Of a stretch of 64,000 nucleotides of DNA, positions 14,291-33,721 are shown piece by piece (within the stretch, counting starts at the first letter, position 1; every line of letters starts with the position of its first letter). The stretch spans positions 1,759,001 to 1,823,000 of the forward strand of contig OX439004.1 in assembly GCA_949316495.1 (NCBI GenBank). Direction: 5' to 3'. Below the pieces are notes generated by a model. The model saw nothing but the letters and a program-made list of their open reading frames with translations. It searched no databases and was not told where the DNA came from. A program made the position numbers and the translations under genes. The DNA comes from Amphiduros pacificus (taxonomy: Eukaryota; Annelida; Polychaeta; Phyllodocida; Hesionidae).

Positions 14291-14892
14291 TACCGTATCC
14301 ACTCGGGTTAGCGCCCATGGGCGGCTAATTGGGGACAAAGTAAAAGAGGGGGGTGGGCGTTTACCCAAGCATGGGCGTTTATAAAGGTCGAGAACAGAAC
14401 AAAACCCTCCATTATTGCGCAATATATTAACAATCGTTTTCGCGCTAAAAACAAGAGCCTCTTCCCGTCACTTCCGCCTTTCAAAATTGCGACCACGTGT
14501 TGCGTTGAGTCGTGTCTTCCTTGTTGACAGAAATGCTTTCACACGCGGATCGATTTTAATTGCATTTCAAATGATAAATAATGAAAACGCTTTGTTTTGA
14601 GGCTAAAATCAATGATGTGGAGAAATTGTCGACGTAATTGTGATAATATTAAGTACATACCTTTATTTATCATTTAAAACGCAATTAAAATCGATCAGCT
14701 ACGGATATGAAAGTTCAATTTGACATGTTGGCCACTCCACTTTTGTCTCGTGGGCACCCAGACGCTAAGGTAAAGGACGTCACGTACATCGTATTACGGA
14801 CATCCAGGGAAGGTGGGCGTTTAATGATTTCTTCCTAAAAAGGGGGATGGGCGTTAAGCCAAGCATGGGCGCTAACCCGAGTGGATACGGTA
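14291..14892. mobile_element. Non-autonomous TIR DNA element (MITE), 602 bp
   Basis: The ends are perfect 29-bp inverted repeats beginning TACCGTATCCACTCGGG. If the terminal TA is the target duplication, the flanks fit a TA-targeting superfamily; that is inference. No transposase is encoded. Inside are oppositely oriented copies of a subterminal motif (GATCGATTTTAATTGC...) near 14550 and 14670. The interior around 14430-14520 and 14640-14700 is shared with the larger element at 56303-58325, so the two belong to one family or to nested relatives whose outer TIRs have diverged (TACCGTATCC versus TACCGTATTT). Confidence 0.85.
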
Positions 14893-15022
14893 TGTCATTA
14901 TGTTTCAAATAGGGAGTAAATCCCCAAAACGACATTTGTAGTCTTAGAATTACAGTAAAATAATAATATTTTAAAGGTAGAGGACCAAATGTGTGTTTTT
15001 AAATAGTGATTTTCGATTTTAG

Positions 15023-16730
15023 GTGTTCAGTAGTAAACTTAATGAAAGTTTACTGATTGAGTGCGTGGATGAAAAATACAAAAAGCCATCAGTGACACCA
15101 AGTTTAGGTAGATATATCATCAATCTCAAAACATATTATGTTATATATTAAGACATTATCAATCTCAAACCATATTATGTTATATATTAAGACATTATCA
15201 ATCTCAAAACATATTATGTTATATATTAAGATATATTATCAATCTCAAAACATATTATATTATATAATAAGATATATTATCAGTCTCAAAACCTTTAATA
15301 TAGAAATTAAATGAAAGATAGTCACATGTTTACTTGTTTTAGATAAAATATTCGAGATAATGATAATACCTTTGGAATATACCTTTGGAATATACCTTTG
15401 GAATATACCATTGGAATATACCTTCGGAATATACCATTGGAATATACCATTGGAATATACCTTTGGAATATACCTTTGGAATATACCTTTGGAATATACC
15501 TTTGGAATATACCTTTGGAATATACCCTTGGAATACCTTTGGAATATACCTTTGGAATATACCTTTGGAATATACCCTTGGAATATACCCTTGGAATATA
15601 CCTTTGGAATATACCTTTGGAATATACCTTTGGAATATACCTTTGGAATATACCTTTGGAATATACCCTTGGAATACCTTTGGAATATACCTTTGGAATA
15701 TACCTTTGGAATATACCCTTGGAATATACCTTTGGAATATACCTTTGGAATATACCGTTGGAATATACCTTTGGAATATACCTTTGGAATATACCATTGG
15801 AATATACCATTGGAATATACCATTGGAATATACCTTTGGAATATACCTTTGGAATATACCATTGGAATATACCATTGGAATATACCATTGGAATATACCT
15901 TTGGAATATACCATTGGAATATACCTTTGGAATATACCATTGGAATATACCTTCGGAATATACATATCGAATATACATATCGAATATACATATCGAATAT
16001 ACATATCAAATATACATTTAGACTTTGGGATTGTTTACAGTCTCCAAGGGAGCACCAGTTGTCAAAATAACAAAAATGACCCCAAAAGACATCAGCAGAG
16101 CCAAAAGTCGGCTAAAAGCAAGGTAAGAAAATATGTTGTCATGAAAGAACGGTAAGATTTTACGACATTTAACGACATTTAAACTCTATTTTAGTAAATG
16201 AACTGTGAGAGATGTATAAGCAGCACAGAGCGAGTAGATATAGGCTCACATATATATTTAAGTGACTGATATTGTGAATTATTTACCTTTTCAGAAAACA
16301 CATGGAGAGGACAATGATGGAATCAATGCCCAGGACATCTTTCAGGTATGACCACAGAAGGTTTGCTGCCGACCAGTCCAGCGACAGGACCTACCAGTAT
16401 ATCAAGGAGATCTCCAGTTCCGAGGAGTCATTGGATGGTGGCGACACCTGGGTCATACCCCCGGTACAACAACAAGACAGGCTCAAGAGGCTTGTCACAT
16501 TTGACAACTTATTCAAATATATTGATGGAAAGTTTGTCTGTTCTGTGCCTGGTTCTAAATGTAAAAAACACTTCCACACTAAAAGTGGCATTATTCGTCA
16601 TTTTTTGAGTCATGCCAGAGAAAAGCCCTACCGCTGCTTCTGCGGTAAATCGTTTGCTTTGATGGCTGAACTGAAATTGCACCTCATGCAGGTTCACAAC
16701 ATAATTAAAGGGTTGTACAACATAATGTGA
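15023..16730 (+). CDS. C2H2 zinc-finger protein, last three exons (5' end not found)
   Basis: Three exons join in frame: 15023-15107, 16041-16122 and 16295-16730 (TGA). All have AG acceptors and GT donors, and phases agree (phase 1, then phase 2). The visible peptide is about 200 residues: a basic, Ser/Thr-rich stretch, then an acidic run (SSSEESLDGGD), then two adjacent zinc fingers at the C-terminus. Finger spacing is unusual: C-X6-C-X12-H-X3-H, a linker SHAREKPYRC, then C-X-C-X12-H-X4-H. The TGEKP-like linker supports a DNA- or RNA-binding finger pair. The first intron (15108-16040) is filled by a 40-bp and a 13-bp tandem array. The start codon and upstream exons are not visible and may lie beyond the 14-kb array. 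I do not recognise the family. A possible poly(A) signal AATAAA lies near 17163. Confidence 0.72.
15118..15290. repeat. About 40-bp tandem repeat, 4-5 copies
   Basis: Copies start with ATCAATCTCAAAACATATTA at about 15118, 15158, 15197 and 15238, with a diverged copy at 15279. The repeat is AT-rich and lies at the start of the intron after the first visible zinc-finger exon. Confidence 0.85.
15367..16015. repeat. 13-bp minisatellite in zinc-finger gene intron
   Basis: Roughly 50 copies of a 13-bp unit (CCTTTGGAATATA) with CCATTGG, CCCTTGG and CCTTCGG variants. It ends in four to five copies of a sister unit (ACATATCGAATAT). Two places carry a 9-bp shortened unit. The unit happens to lack stops in most frames on both strands, giving several long but meaningless open frames. 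The array ends 25 bp before the acceptor of the exon at 16041. Confidence 0.95.
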
Positions 16731-17388
16731 GCTTATAGGCACCGGCACAAACTGACCAACTCGCCACAAATCATGTTCATTCAAATCTTATCAGTTTTAT
16801 ATGATATATGCTTTGGAACTAGATTTACAAAGTTGCCTACTTTAATCTTTATATATTTGTTATGCATGCAGTGGACTCTAGAACATAACAATATCAACTA
16901 TCAAATTTGAATTTTCTAGAAATTAGTACGTTTATCACTTGCATATAATCAGTAACATACAATGATAACTATAACAACATTTGTTAAATATTTGTGAGAA
17001 GTCTAGAAGTTGTCATGAAGCATAATCACCCGGATTCGGTCAGAATTGGTGTCCAGATTAGTGCAGTTTGACATCACAGCACTCGCTTAAGCTGCGATTA
17101 CAGCCCAGCACCGCTCAGAGCTCTCCCATCCCTGTATATGAACCTGCTTCGGGTGACCAATAACAATAAAAAGTAAAGTGATAAGTATATATGATAAGCC
17201 TACCCAGAATGATGGTTAGAGGTGCTTGTAACCATAATATGACAGACAAGAAGTAATCAGCCTTCAGATTATCACAGTGAAATGTGAGGCAGACCTCTGT
17301 GTCATTGAAGAAGACCAATTAAAAATCTGTAACCCAAGGCATCTGTGCTGAGTCAACTTTAGTCCAGGTTCCAAGCTTATAGTGGCCA
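16731..17388 (+). other. 3' flank of the zinc-finger gene
   Basis: No coding signal was seen. An AATAAA hexamer lies near 17163. The rest is AT-rich unique sequence up to the 28-bp array. Confidence 0.5.
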
Positions 17389-18533
17389 TGTATCTCTGCA
17401 TTGTGTTATTGTGTGATGCATCTCTGCATTGTGTTATTGTGTGATGCATCTCTGCATTGTATTATTGTGTGATGCATCTCTGCATTGTATTATTGTGTGA
17501 TGCGTCTCTGCATTGTATTATTGTGTGATGCATCCCTGCACTGTATTATTGTGTGATTTATCTCTGCATTGTATTATTGTGTGGTGCATCTCTGCATTGT
17601 ATTATTGTGTGATTTATCTCTGCATTGCATTATTGTGTGATTTATCTCTGCATTGTATTATTGTGTGATTTATCTCTGCATTGTATTATTGTGTGATGCA
17701 TCTCTGCATTGTATTATTGTGTGATTTATCCCTACATTGTATTATTGTGTGATTTATCTCTGCATTGTATTATTGTGTGATTTATCTCTGCATTGTATTA
17801 TTGTGTGATGCATCCCTGCACTGTATTATTGTGTGATTTATCTCTGCATTGTATTATTGTGTGATCTATCTCTGCATTGTATTATTGTGTGATGCATCTC
17901 TGCATTGTATTCTTGTGTGATGCATCTCTGCATTGTATTATTGTGTGATGCATCCCTACATTGTATTATTGTGTGATTTATCCCTACATTGTATTATTGT
18001 GTGATTTATCCCTGCATTGTATTATTGTGTGATTTATCTCTGCATTGTATTATTGTGTGATTTATCTCTGCATTGTATTATTGTGTGATTTATCTCTGCA
18101 TTGTATTATTGTGTGATTTATCTCTGCATTGCATTATTGTGTGATTTATCTCTGCATTGTATTATTGTGTGATTTATCTCTGCATTGTATTATTGTGTGA
18201 TTTATCTCTGCATTGCATTATTGTGTGATTTATCTCTGCATTGTATTATTGTGTGATTTATCTCTGCATTGTATTATTGTGTGATTTATCCCTGCACTGT
18301 ATTATTGTGTGGTGCATCTCTGCATTGCATTATTGTGTGATTTATCTCTGCACTGTATTATTGTGTGATTTATCCCTACATTGTATTATTGTGTGGTGCA
18401 TCTCTGCATTGTATTATTGTGTGATGCATCTCTGCATTGTATTATTGTGTGATGCATCTCTGCATTGTATTATTGTGTGATGCATCTCTGCATTGTATTA
18501 TTGTGTGATGCATCTCTACATTGTATTGTGTGC
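17389..18533. repeat. 28-bp minisatellite, about 41 copies
   Basis: The unit is TCTCTGCATTGTATTATTGT plus GTGATGCA or GTGATTTA. The two tail variants alternate in blocks. The array ends in an unrelated AT-rich stretch. The translation in one frame (repeating CIIV/CVIY) is an artefact of the repeat. Confidence 0.95.
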
Positions 18534-20513
18534 TTATTTTGAAATATGAATATAGTGAATGAATTGATTAATGATGATTTGCAATTGACCTAACCTGTGA
18601 TATGTTCAGATCTGAATTGTTTCTATGACTCAGCTAGACCATTAGAATAACATAAGATTCCTTTCAGCAGTAACATGTATGTATATCAATCTGTTTTGAT
18701 CCTGTGGCAATAGTTCCAATATAGTTTGGCACTGAAAGATATTCTTTAATATAATATAGTTTGGTACTGGAAGATATTCTTTAATATAATATAGTTTGGC
18801 ACTTGAAGATATCCTTCCTGTTATTAAACGTACACATCAGTTCGCAACCTTAAATAAGCATGGCAACTAATCCTACCTCTGACACTAACACGCTTCTTTA
18901 CAGTGCCTCCAGTGCCTGCTGTCACAAGGTATCTATTGGCTATCTACTATTCAAAAGTTTTGGCAAATATACTCATCTCTGTATTGGATACTACGCCATC
19001 GCTTTATATTGTTTTGACTAATGAGATTTTTATATTATAACATAAAGAAATATCAATATGATATACATTTTTTTAAATATGACATATATTTTTCTATGTG
19101 GAATTTTCAATATGGTATGGATTTTGTCAGCTGAATGTGATATTTGCTGGATTTGTGATATATGAGAAAACGTTGCAGTGATTGATCAATTAAATTGGAA
19201 AAGGTGATATCAGAGAAAATTACAAATTTTCTCCCTTTTTTGGGCGGGGGATGGTGGGTTCATTAGGGCAAAACTTGCACATTTCAACTTAAATATTAGG
19301 AGTTCTAATTTTCTGCCCAATCACGGTCATTGATATTAAAATGATAAGTATTATAATTGCTGTGCATGACATATTGCAATTACCAGTCGCTGTGGGTCAG
19401 TGTATTCAATATCCAATACCATCTTATTGCAGAAGGTATCATTGACCATGTTGGAAACAAAAAAGTGGAGTAAAAAGCAACAAATAATATATTCAGAATA
19501 ATTAGACATCAAAAAAGGTATTTTGGATGTTCACATGTCCAAATGGTGGGGTTTTGAAGTAGGTTATGATTTCCTTTCCTGTCTGGTGTGTTCTGAACAG
19601 TCTGGCTTTGATAAGGTGTTGTTTGATAAGGTTAGATAATTCTTTATTTTCAAAATAATACTTACTACTTTGTATATATTTTTATATAATATATTTTGGT
19701 AGTTATCTATTAAGATTATATTATAATACTTACTACTTTGTATATATTTTTATATAATATATTTTGGTAGTTATCTATTAAGATTATATTATGTCTCTAA
19801 AAAATTAAAGTGAATTGTGTTGTTCAGTTTTAAAGATTATCATAATACAGCTTGGCTCGGTGAAGGTGTGTTGCCTCAATTTCAGACTTTATTTGGGTGC
19901 ATTCATATTTTGGTTTGTAATCGTTATTAGTAAAGATGCTTTATTATACGATATATTACTTTGTGCCATTCTCAGATAATATTAAGAGAACATTATGCTT
20001 AAGTTTTATACACATTCTCATTCTGGAAATCACACGATAGCCGATTATTCATCTTCTTGCTTGTATCATGAACTTCAGAAATTCGCATATTATTACATGA
20101 CCTCGCTGATACCTTTCTGTGGTAATAATTACGCAGTAAGACTTAACTTACTGGAATTAGCACATGGAAACCTATTTTTCACTGTAAAAGTGGGATGCTT
20201 TCTTTCTCACCTTTTGATCGGGTTTGTTAAGATTCAACTAGAAAAACGTCAGAAAAATGAAAACATCAGAAATCACCGATGTAATACACCCTTCATTGTT
20301 AATTTGATTTTGATAAAGATATACTACCAACGCATTGTTAATTCTTCAATTCTTTCAGTATTCTCAACGAGTTAAAACATGACATGTTCTTCTAAAAAGA
20401 CAAACCATCTGACTCGGAGAGATCTAAAAAGATGGGGGATTAACTTGTAACTCTATTCTATTGGTGCCCCTCCCATCCATGAATAAATGTGTCCATGTAT
20501 TTGATATATAGCC
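18534..20513. other. Intergenic, AT-rich
   Basis: No convincing gene was found. It contains three diverged copies of an about 45-bp repeat (ATAGTTTGGCACTGAAAGAT) at 18720-18812. A 126-codon open frame at 19995-20375 has no recognisable domain and no supporting context, so I do not call it a gene. Confidence 0.5.
19655..19790. repeat. 68-bp direct tandem duplication
   Basis: The block containing CTTACTACTTTGTATATATT occurs at 19661 and again at 19729 with essentially no difference, which suggests a recent tandem duplication of 68 bp. Confidence 0.85.
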
Positions 20514-22340
20514 ATGGTTGGTTGTGTTACCAAACTTAAGATACCACCCCAAAGACCAATTAAGGTTAAGTACAGGTCTTACAAATCATTCAATGACACA
20601 ATTTTTAATGATGATGTAAAAAAGATCCCCTTTCATGTTGGGGAAATTTTCGATGATGTTAATGATCAATATTGGTTCATGTCAGAGATATACAAAGATG
20701 TGATAGATCAACATGCACCCACTAAAACTAGAGTAATACGTTCAGAGCAATTACCATATATGAACTCCAGGTTAAGGAAAAATATGTATCTGAGAAACAT
20801 GTATAAGAACAAATGGTTCAGATTCAGAACACCTAAACTAAGAGAACAATACAGAGTACAGCGTAATCTTACTACAGACATGAGGAGAAAAGCAATAAGA
20901 TCTCACATTATGAGTAAGTGTAGGGATAATGCATCCCCAAAAGCATTCTGGGACTGCATGAAGCCATATATGTCACAGAATAAGAAAAATCATCGCAACA
21001 ATATTATATTGAATGAGGAAGGTAGTATTGTAACTGCCACTGACCAAATATGTGACATTTTTAACAATTTATTTAGCCAGATAGCTATGACAATAGGCAC
21101 ACCAGATGAGGTAAACATCAATACACCTAACTATATGACTGAGGTATTAAACAGACACACTAATCATCCAAGTGTATTGGCCATTAGGAACCACATGAAA
21201 GGGGTTATGCCTGATACATTTGATTTCACAATGGTTACCTTAGAGAAAGTACAACAGGTGTTTAAAAGGATCAAAGGTAACAAGTCTACTGGCTATGATG
21301 AAATACCTCCTAAGCTTGTTAAAATGAACAGTGACTCTCTTATTGATCCTCTTCTTAACATAATTAATAATAGCTTTGACACACACACTTTCCCTGAAGA
21401 CATGAAACGAGCTGAGATATCCCCCATATATAAGAAAAATGATGATATGATAAAAGAAAATTACAGGCCTGTAAGCATTCTCATTGTTTTTAGTAAAGTA
21501 TTTGAAACAATCATTGCTGAACAAATGATAGAATTTTTTCAAAACAGATTTAATAAATTACTATGTGCATACAGAAAAAGATATGGATGTGACCATATAC
21601 TCATTAGTCTAGTTGATTCATGGAAGCAGGCTATTGATAGAAATGAATTTGCAGGAACTGTACTGATGGACCTGTCTAAGGCTTTCGACTGCATGCCTCA
21701 TGGTTTACTATTATGCAAACTTAAAGCTTATGGATTAAGTGATAATGCATGTAAGTTTATGAGCACATACCTCTGTGGACGAAAACAGAGGGTTAAGATT
21801 GGCAGCACAAGAAGTGAATGGTCACCACTTCTTAAGGGTGTCCCCCAAGGGTCATGCCTTGGCCCCCTTCTTTTTAACATTTTTATAAATGATTTGTTCT
21901 ATTTTATTGAATGTACTGATCTCCTAAACTATGCTGATGATAATACACTGAGTGCAATAACAAAGACCATAACAAGACTCATAGAAGTGTTAACTATAGA
22001 TACTAAAAACTCAATAGACTGGTTTATAAAGAATTTTATGTCAACTAATGCAGACAAGTTCCAGGCAATGTTTATGATACCAGTAACATATAAGGAACCA
22101 TTGCCAGAATATCTAGATATTAATGGTACCCATATTGCAATACAGGAAAAAGTTAAATTGTTAGGAATAACTATAGATGATAAACTGAAATTTGATGAAC
22201 ATGTACAAAATATCTGTTCCAGGGCATCAAGACAGTTAAATGTGTTGTACAGATTTAAAGGTATTTTCTCTGAAAAAGAAAAGAAGAACATTTACACAAC
22301 TTTTATTTTAGCTAATTTCAACTATTGCCCAATTGTATTG
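20514..22340 (+). mobile_element. LINE fragment with reverse transcriptase (CR1/L2-like group), plus strand
   Basis: A single open frame of 615 codons (20514-22361) holds a linker region and most of a non-LTR reverse transcriptase. RT landmarks are NYRPVSIL, MDLSKAFD, KGVPQGSCLGPLLFNIF and the catalytic YADD at residues 473-476. The endonuclease domain is not present in frame upstream, so the copy is 5' truncated or decayed there. Similarity to the RT thumb stops at NYCPIV, near 22334, where the minus-strand LINE 3' end begins. The following few codons are foreign sequence. The clade assignment (CR1/L2-like, YADDNTLS type) is from motif style only. The long intact frame suggests a fairly young copy. 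Confidence 0.88.
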
Positions 22341-23585
22341 AAGCTATTGAATGACTATTAAAATATATACACTATTTACACCATGGAGCGATTAAAATAG
22401 GGGCTATGTCCAGTTGGCACAGTCACAGGGTCCATCCCATGCGATGAGTTTTTCTTTGAACTCATGCAGAGTCATTGCATTTTTGACTGATGTTGGCATA
22501 TTGTTCCAAAGTTTTGACCCTAAGTAAACAAATGACTTTTTACCATATGTTACTGTCCTAAACTTCTTTTCTGATAACTTATTGTTGTCTCTTAACCTAT
22601 ATGGAACATCATGCTTTGTAAGTAGTTCACACAGGTAGTCTGGAGCCATTTCATTTAAACATTTATATATTTCAATAGCCATCGTTCGTATAAGATGTAT
22701 GGATATTGAAGGTTGTTTACTTTTCACAAGCAGTTCATCATAACTAGATGTGAAATCATTAAATACAAAACGCAGAGCTTTTAATTGTAAGTGCTCCATT
22801 TTCTTAACATTACCCCGTCCACAAAACATCCAGACTATTGGGCAGTAGTTGAAGTTACTTGTAATGAATGCACGGTACATAGCTAATTTCACTTCTACAG
22901 TCAATATCTTGCTCAGTCTCATTAATACTCCTGTTTGTTGACCAGCCTTTTTACATATTTCTGCGATTTGTTTGTTGAATGTTAAACCTGAGTCAAAGTG
23001 TATTCCCAATAATTTCACCTCATCTTGGCACTCAATGATTGTGTCTTTGACAGTGAAAGATGTGGGCCGGTCAGGTTTTGAGCCAAATGCTATTCCCTGA
23101 TACTTTGGTGTATTGGCTTGCATCCCATTCTCTGTAAACCAGTCTGTAACATTATTGGAGTCACATTCTAGTGATGCTTTCAGCTCTTCAGGTGTATCCT
23201 GTGCGTCTGACAAGGTATTGTCATCCGCATAATTATAATCTTCACACAGCTCCAATACAGTGAACATATCATTCAGGAAGATGTTAAATAATGTCGGCCC
23301 TAAGACCGAACCTTGTGGGACCCCTTTGGTCAAGTATTTCCACTCACTTCTAGTACATCCAATTTTTGTTCTCTGTTTTCTGTCAGTGAGATAGCTGTGC
23401 ATCAGTTTGACCACATTTTCATCACATCCATAAGCTTTCAATTTGGCAAGTAGCAGGCCGTGGGGGATGACATCGAAAGCTTTGCTCAAATCCATTAAAA
23501 TTGCACCAACATATTTCCCCTCACCAAGGGCTTTTCTCCAGTCTTCCAGGGCCTTCAGCAGTATTGACTGGGTGTTATATTTTTG
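22341..23585 (-). mobile_element. LINE 3' fragment with RT C-terminal half, minus strand
   Basis: On the minus strand an open frame from about 23585 to 22404 encodes RT palm to thumb: MDLSKAFDVIPHGLLLAKL, KGVPQGSVLGPTLFNIF, YADDNTLS, then the C-terminal NYCPIVWMFCGRGNVKKME and YGKKSFVYLGSKLWNNMP segments. The annotated Met at 23495 is internal; about 30 more codons are open upstream up to the minisatellite, so this is a 5'-truncated copy. Stop is at 22404-22406, and the presumed 3' UTR reaches about 22341, where it meets the truncated end of the plus-strand LINE. It is related to, but clearly a different subfamily from, that neighbour. Confidence 0.88.
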
Positions 23586-24060
23586 ATTCTTGATTCTCTC
23601 ACCTACTCAGCCAGGTAATTCTTGATTCTCTCACCTACTCAGCCAGGTAATTCTTGATTCTCTCTCCTACTCAGCCAGGTAATTCTTGATTCTCTCACCT
23701 ACTCAGCCAGGTAATTCTTGATTCTCTCACCTACTCTGCCAGGTAATTCTTGATTCTCTCACCTACTCAGCCAGGTAATTCTTGATTCTCTCACCTACTC
23801 AGCCAGGTAATTCTTGATTCTCTCACCTACTCAGCCAGGTAATTCTTGATTCTCTCACCTACTCAGCCAGGTAATTCTTGATTCTCTCACCTACTCAGCC
23901 AGGTAATTCTTGATTCTCTCACCTACTCAGCCAGGTAATTCCTGATTCTCTCACCTACTCTGCCAGGTAATTCTTGATTCTCTCACCTACTGGTAATTCT
24001 TGATTCTCTGACCTACTCAGCCAGGTAATTCTTGATTCTCAAATCTACTCAGGCAGGTCA
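23585..24060. repeat. 32-bp minisatellite, about 15 copies
   Basis: The unit contains TTGATTCTCTCACCTACTCA followed by GCCAGGTAATTC. It abuts the 5' truncation point of the minus-strand LINE. On the plus strand each unit reads as a pyrimidine-rich tract plus CAG, four bases, then a GTAATT donor-like site. One unit is shortened near 23990 and the last two are degenerate. Confidence 0.93.
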
Positions 24061-25420
24061 AGCTTGATTCTTCATACCCATGGGTAGGAGTCATTAACTT
24101 AGGGTTTTTCATTATTGTTCTTCAAACAAATCTGTTATCGCATCATTGGAGTGGTAGTGTGATCGAGGTGAAGGAGAGTTATGTTGAAGTGAATGTCAAT
24201 CTTCATTGCAAAGTTTCTTGAAAGGTTTAAATTGTATATATGTAATAGATATGAGATAATACATTATCCCTAAAATGAATTTCTGATATTTAAAGCATTC
24301 TTGAAATGAGGTTTTCAAACATTTTTTCCTTGCATAATATAAATGTTTTACCTCAAATTTTGCCTCAAATGTTATTGCCCATTATATTCCTGTGTATTTG
24401 AAAGTGGGGTCTTTTGCTAAAATTTAAATCATCCATTGGACACTTTGTCAAAAGGGTTGTTTACCTGACCAGTGATTTTGTACAAACACCTGCTTCGTAA
24501 AGTTTTGCTAACAATGGGGCACCTTAAGGTTGGGACAATGGAATGATATGGCATACAGAGGATTGTTTGGCCTTTATTGTTTGTCCATTAGTATAGGCCT
24601 AACACCTTAACAGACCACAATAGAAGTTAAATGCTTGTATATATGTGACCACATGGTGGCCACAAGAGAACAGCTAGTATTTGGCACTTTCAACAAAGAG
24701 CCAAAACACTGGCCCGATGCCTTATACCAGCCAAATACGCATTTTGGTGAGTGCAAAAAGATTGTATGTCCTGTGCCAAATATCTGTTCACAAAAACATT
24801 CCATTTTAATATGTCACTTACATGTTGGGATATCTTATTTAAGCGATTTCCGAATTGAATAATGTAGACGTACCATAAAAGTTAATGGTCATGAATATGC
24901 ACAAACGGTAATGCCCACATGATTGGCAAACATGATACACTGGGACCATAACAAGAGCAGACAGACCATAAAAACATGAATTCTGGAATATGTAGTCCAC
25001 ATGTAAGATATGAATGAGTAACCACAGTTAAAGGTCACAATGAAAGGCCATGGAATACAGTTAACCATTGGAAGGAGCCTTCAATATAATAACCAAAACG
25101 TATGTATCATAGGAGATTGAAGCCTTTTGTAGATATCAATATATCATTGGTTTTCTTATATCACAAGGAGATTTGTTATTGTGATTTGGTAACTTTTATC
25201 ACAGAGGGATATGAAATCCTGATTGGTTTAATATCATCAGATTGGAGATGTTATTTTTCTAACTTTCATGTGTGTGTGTATAGTGATCTAAATACCTTGT
25301 TGCTGTGATGTGTGCAAGTGACTCCCCAATAATTAACATAACCTATGGAGCTCTATATATGAGCCATCTATCAGATAGAAATATACAGTTTTCCCTTATC
25401 TTTTCACAAACTACTCCATA
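24061..25420. other. Intergenic upstream of the HPGD-like gene
   Basis: Unique AT-rich sequence with no convincing coding region on either strand. It should contain the promoter of the gene starting at 25421, but I see no certain TATA box or other element. TATATATGAG near 25354 is only a weak candidate. Confidence 0.45.

Positions 25421-33663
<8,243 letters not shown>

Positions 33664-33718
<55 letters not shown>
33664..33718. repeat. (CA)n microsatellite overlapping the HPGD stop
   Basis: About 25 CA dinucleotides begin directly at the TAA stop of HPGD exon 7, so the 3' UTR starts as (CA)n. A shorter tract sits in the same place in unit B (41506-41541). Confidence 0.97.

Positions 33719-33721
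<3 letters not shown>

Noticed and set aside
15260-16155. Long open frames on both strands, 200-256 codons, full of repeated YIPKVYS/EYTFGIY phrases
   Set aside because: The 13-bp unit simply lacks stops in most frames; all frames are open together, which indicates repeat and not coding sequence.
18901-18936. A 25-nt micro-exon (TTTACAG|...|GTATCT) in the intergenic region
   Set aside because: Splice-like words are present but there is no flanking exon to set a frame and no homology.
19995-20375. 126-codon open frame
   Set aside because: No recognisable domain, AT-rich composition like its surroundings, and no supporting splice or neighbour context.
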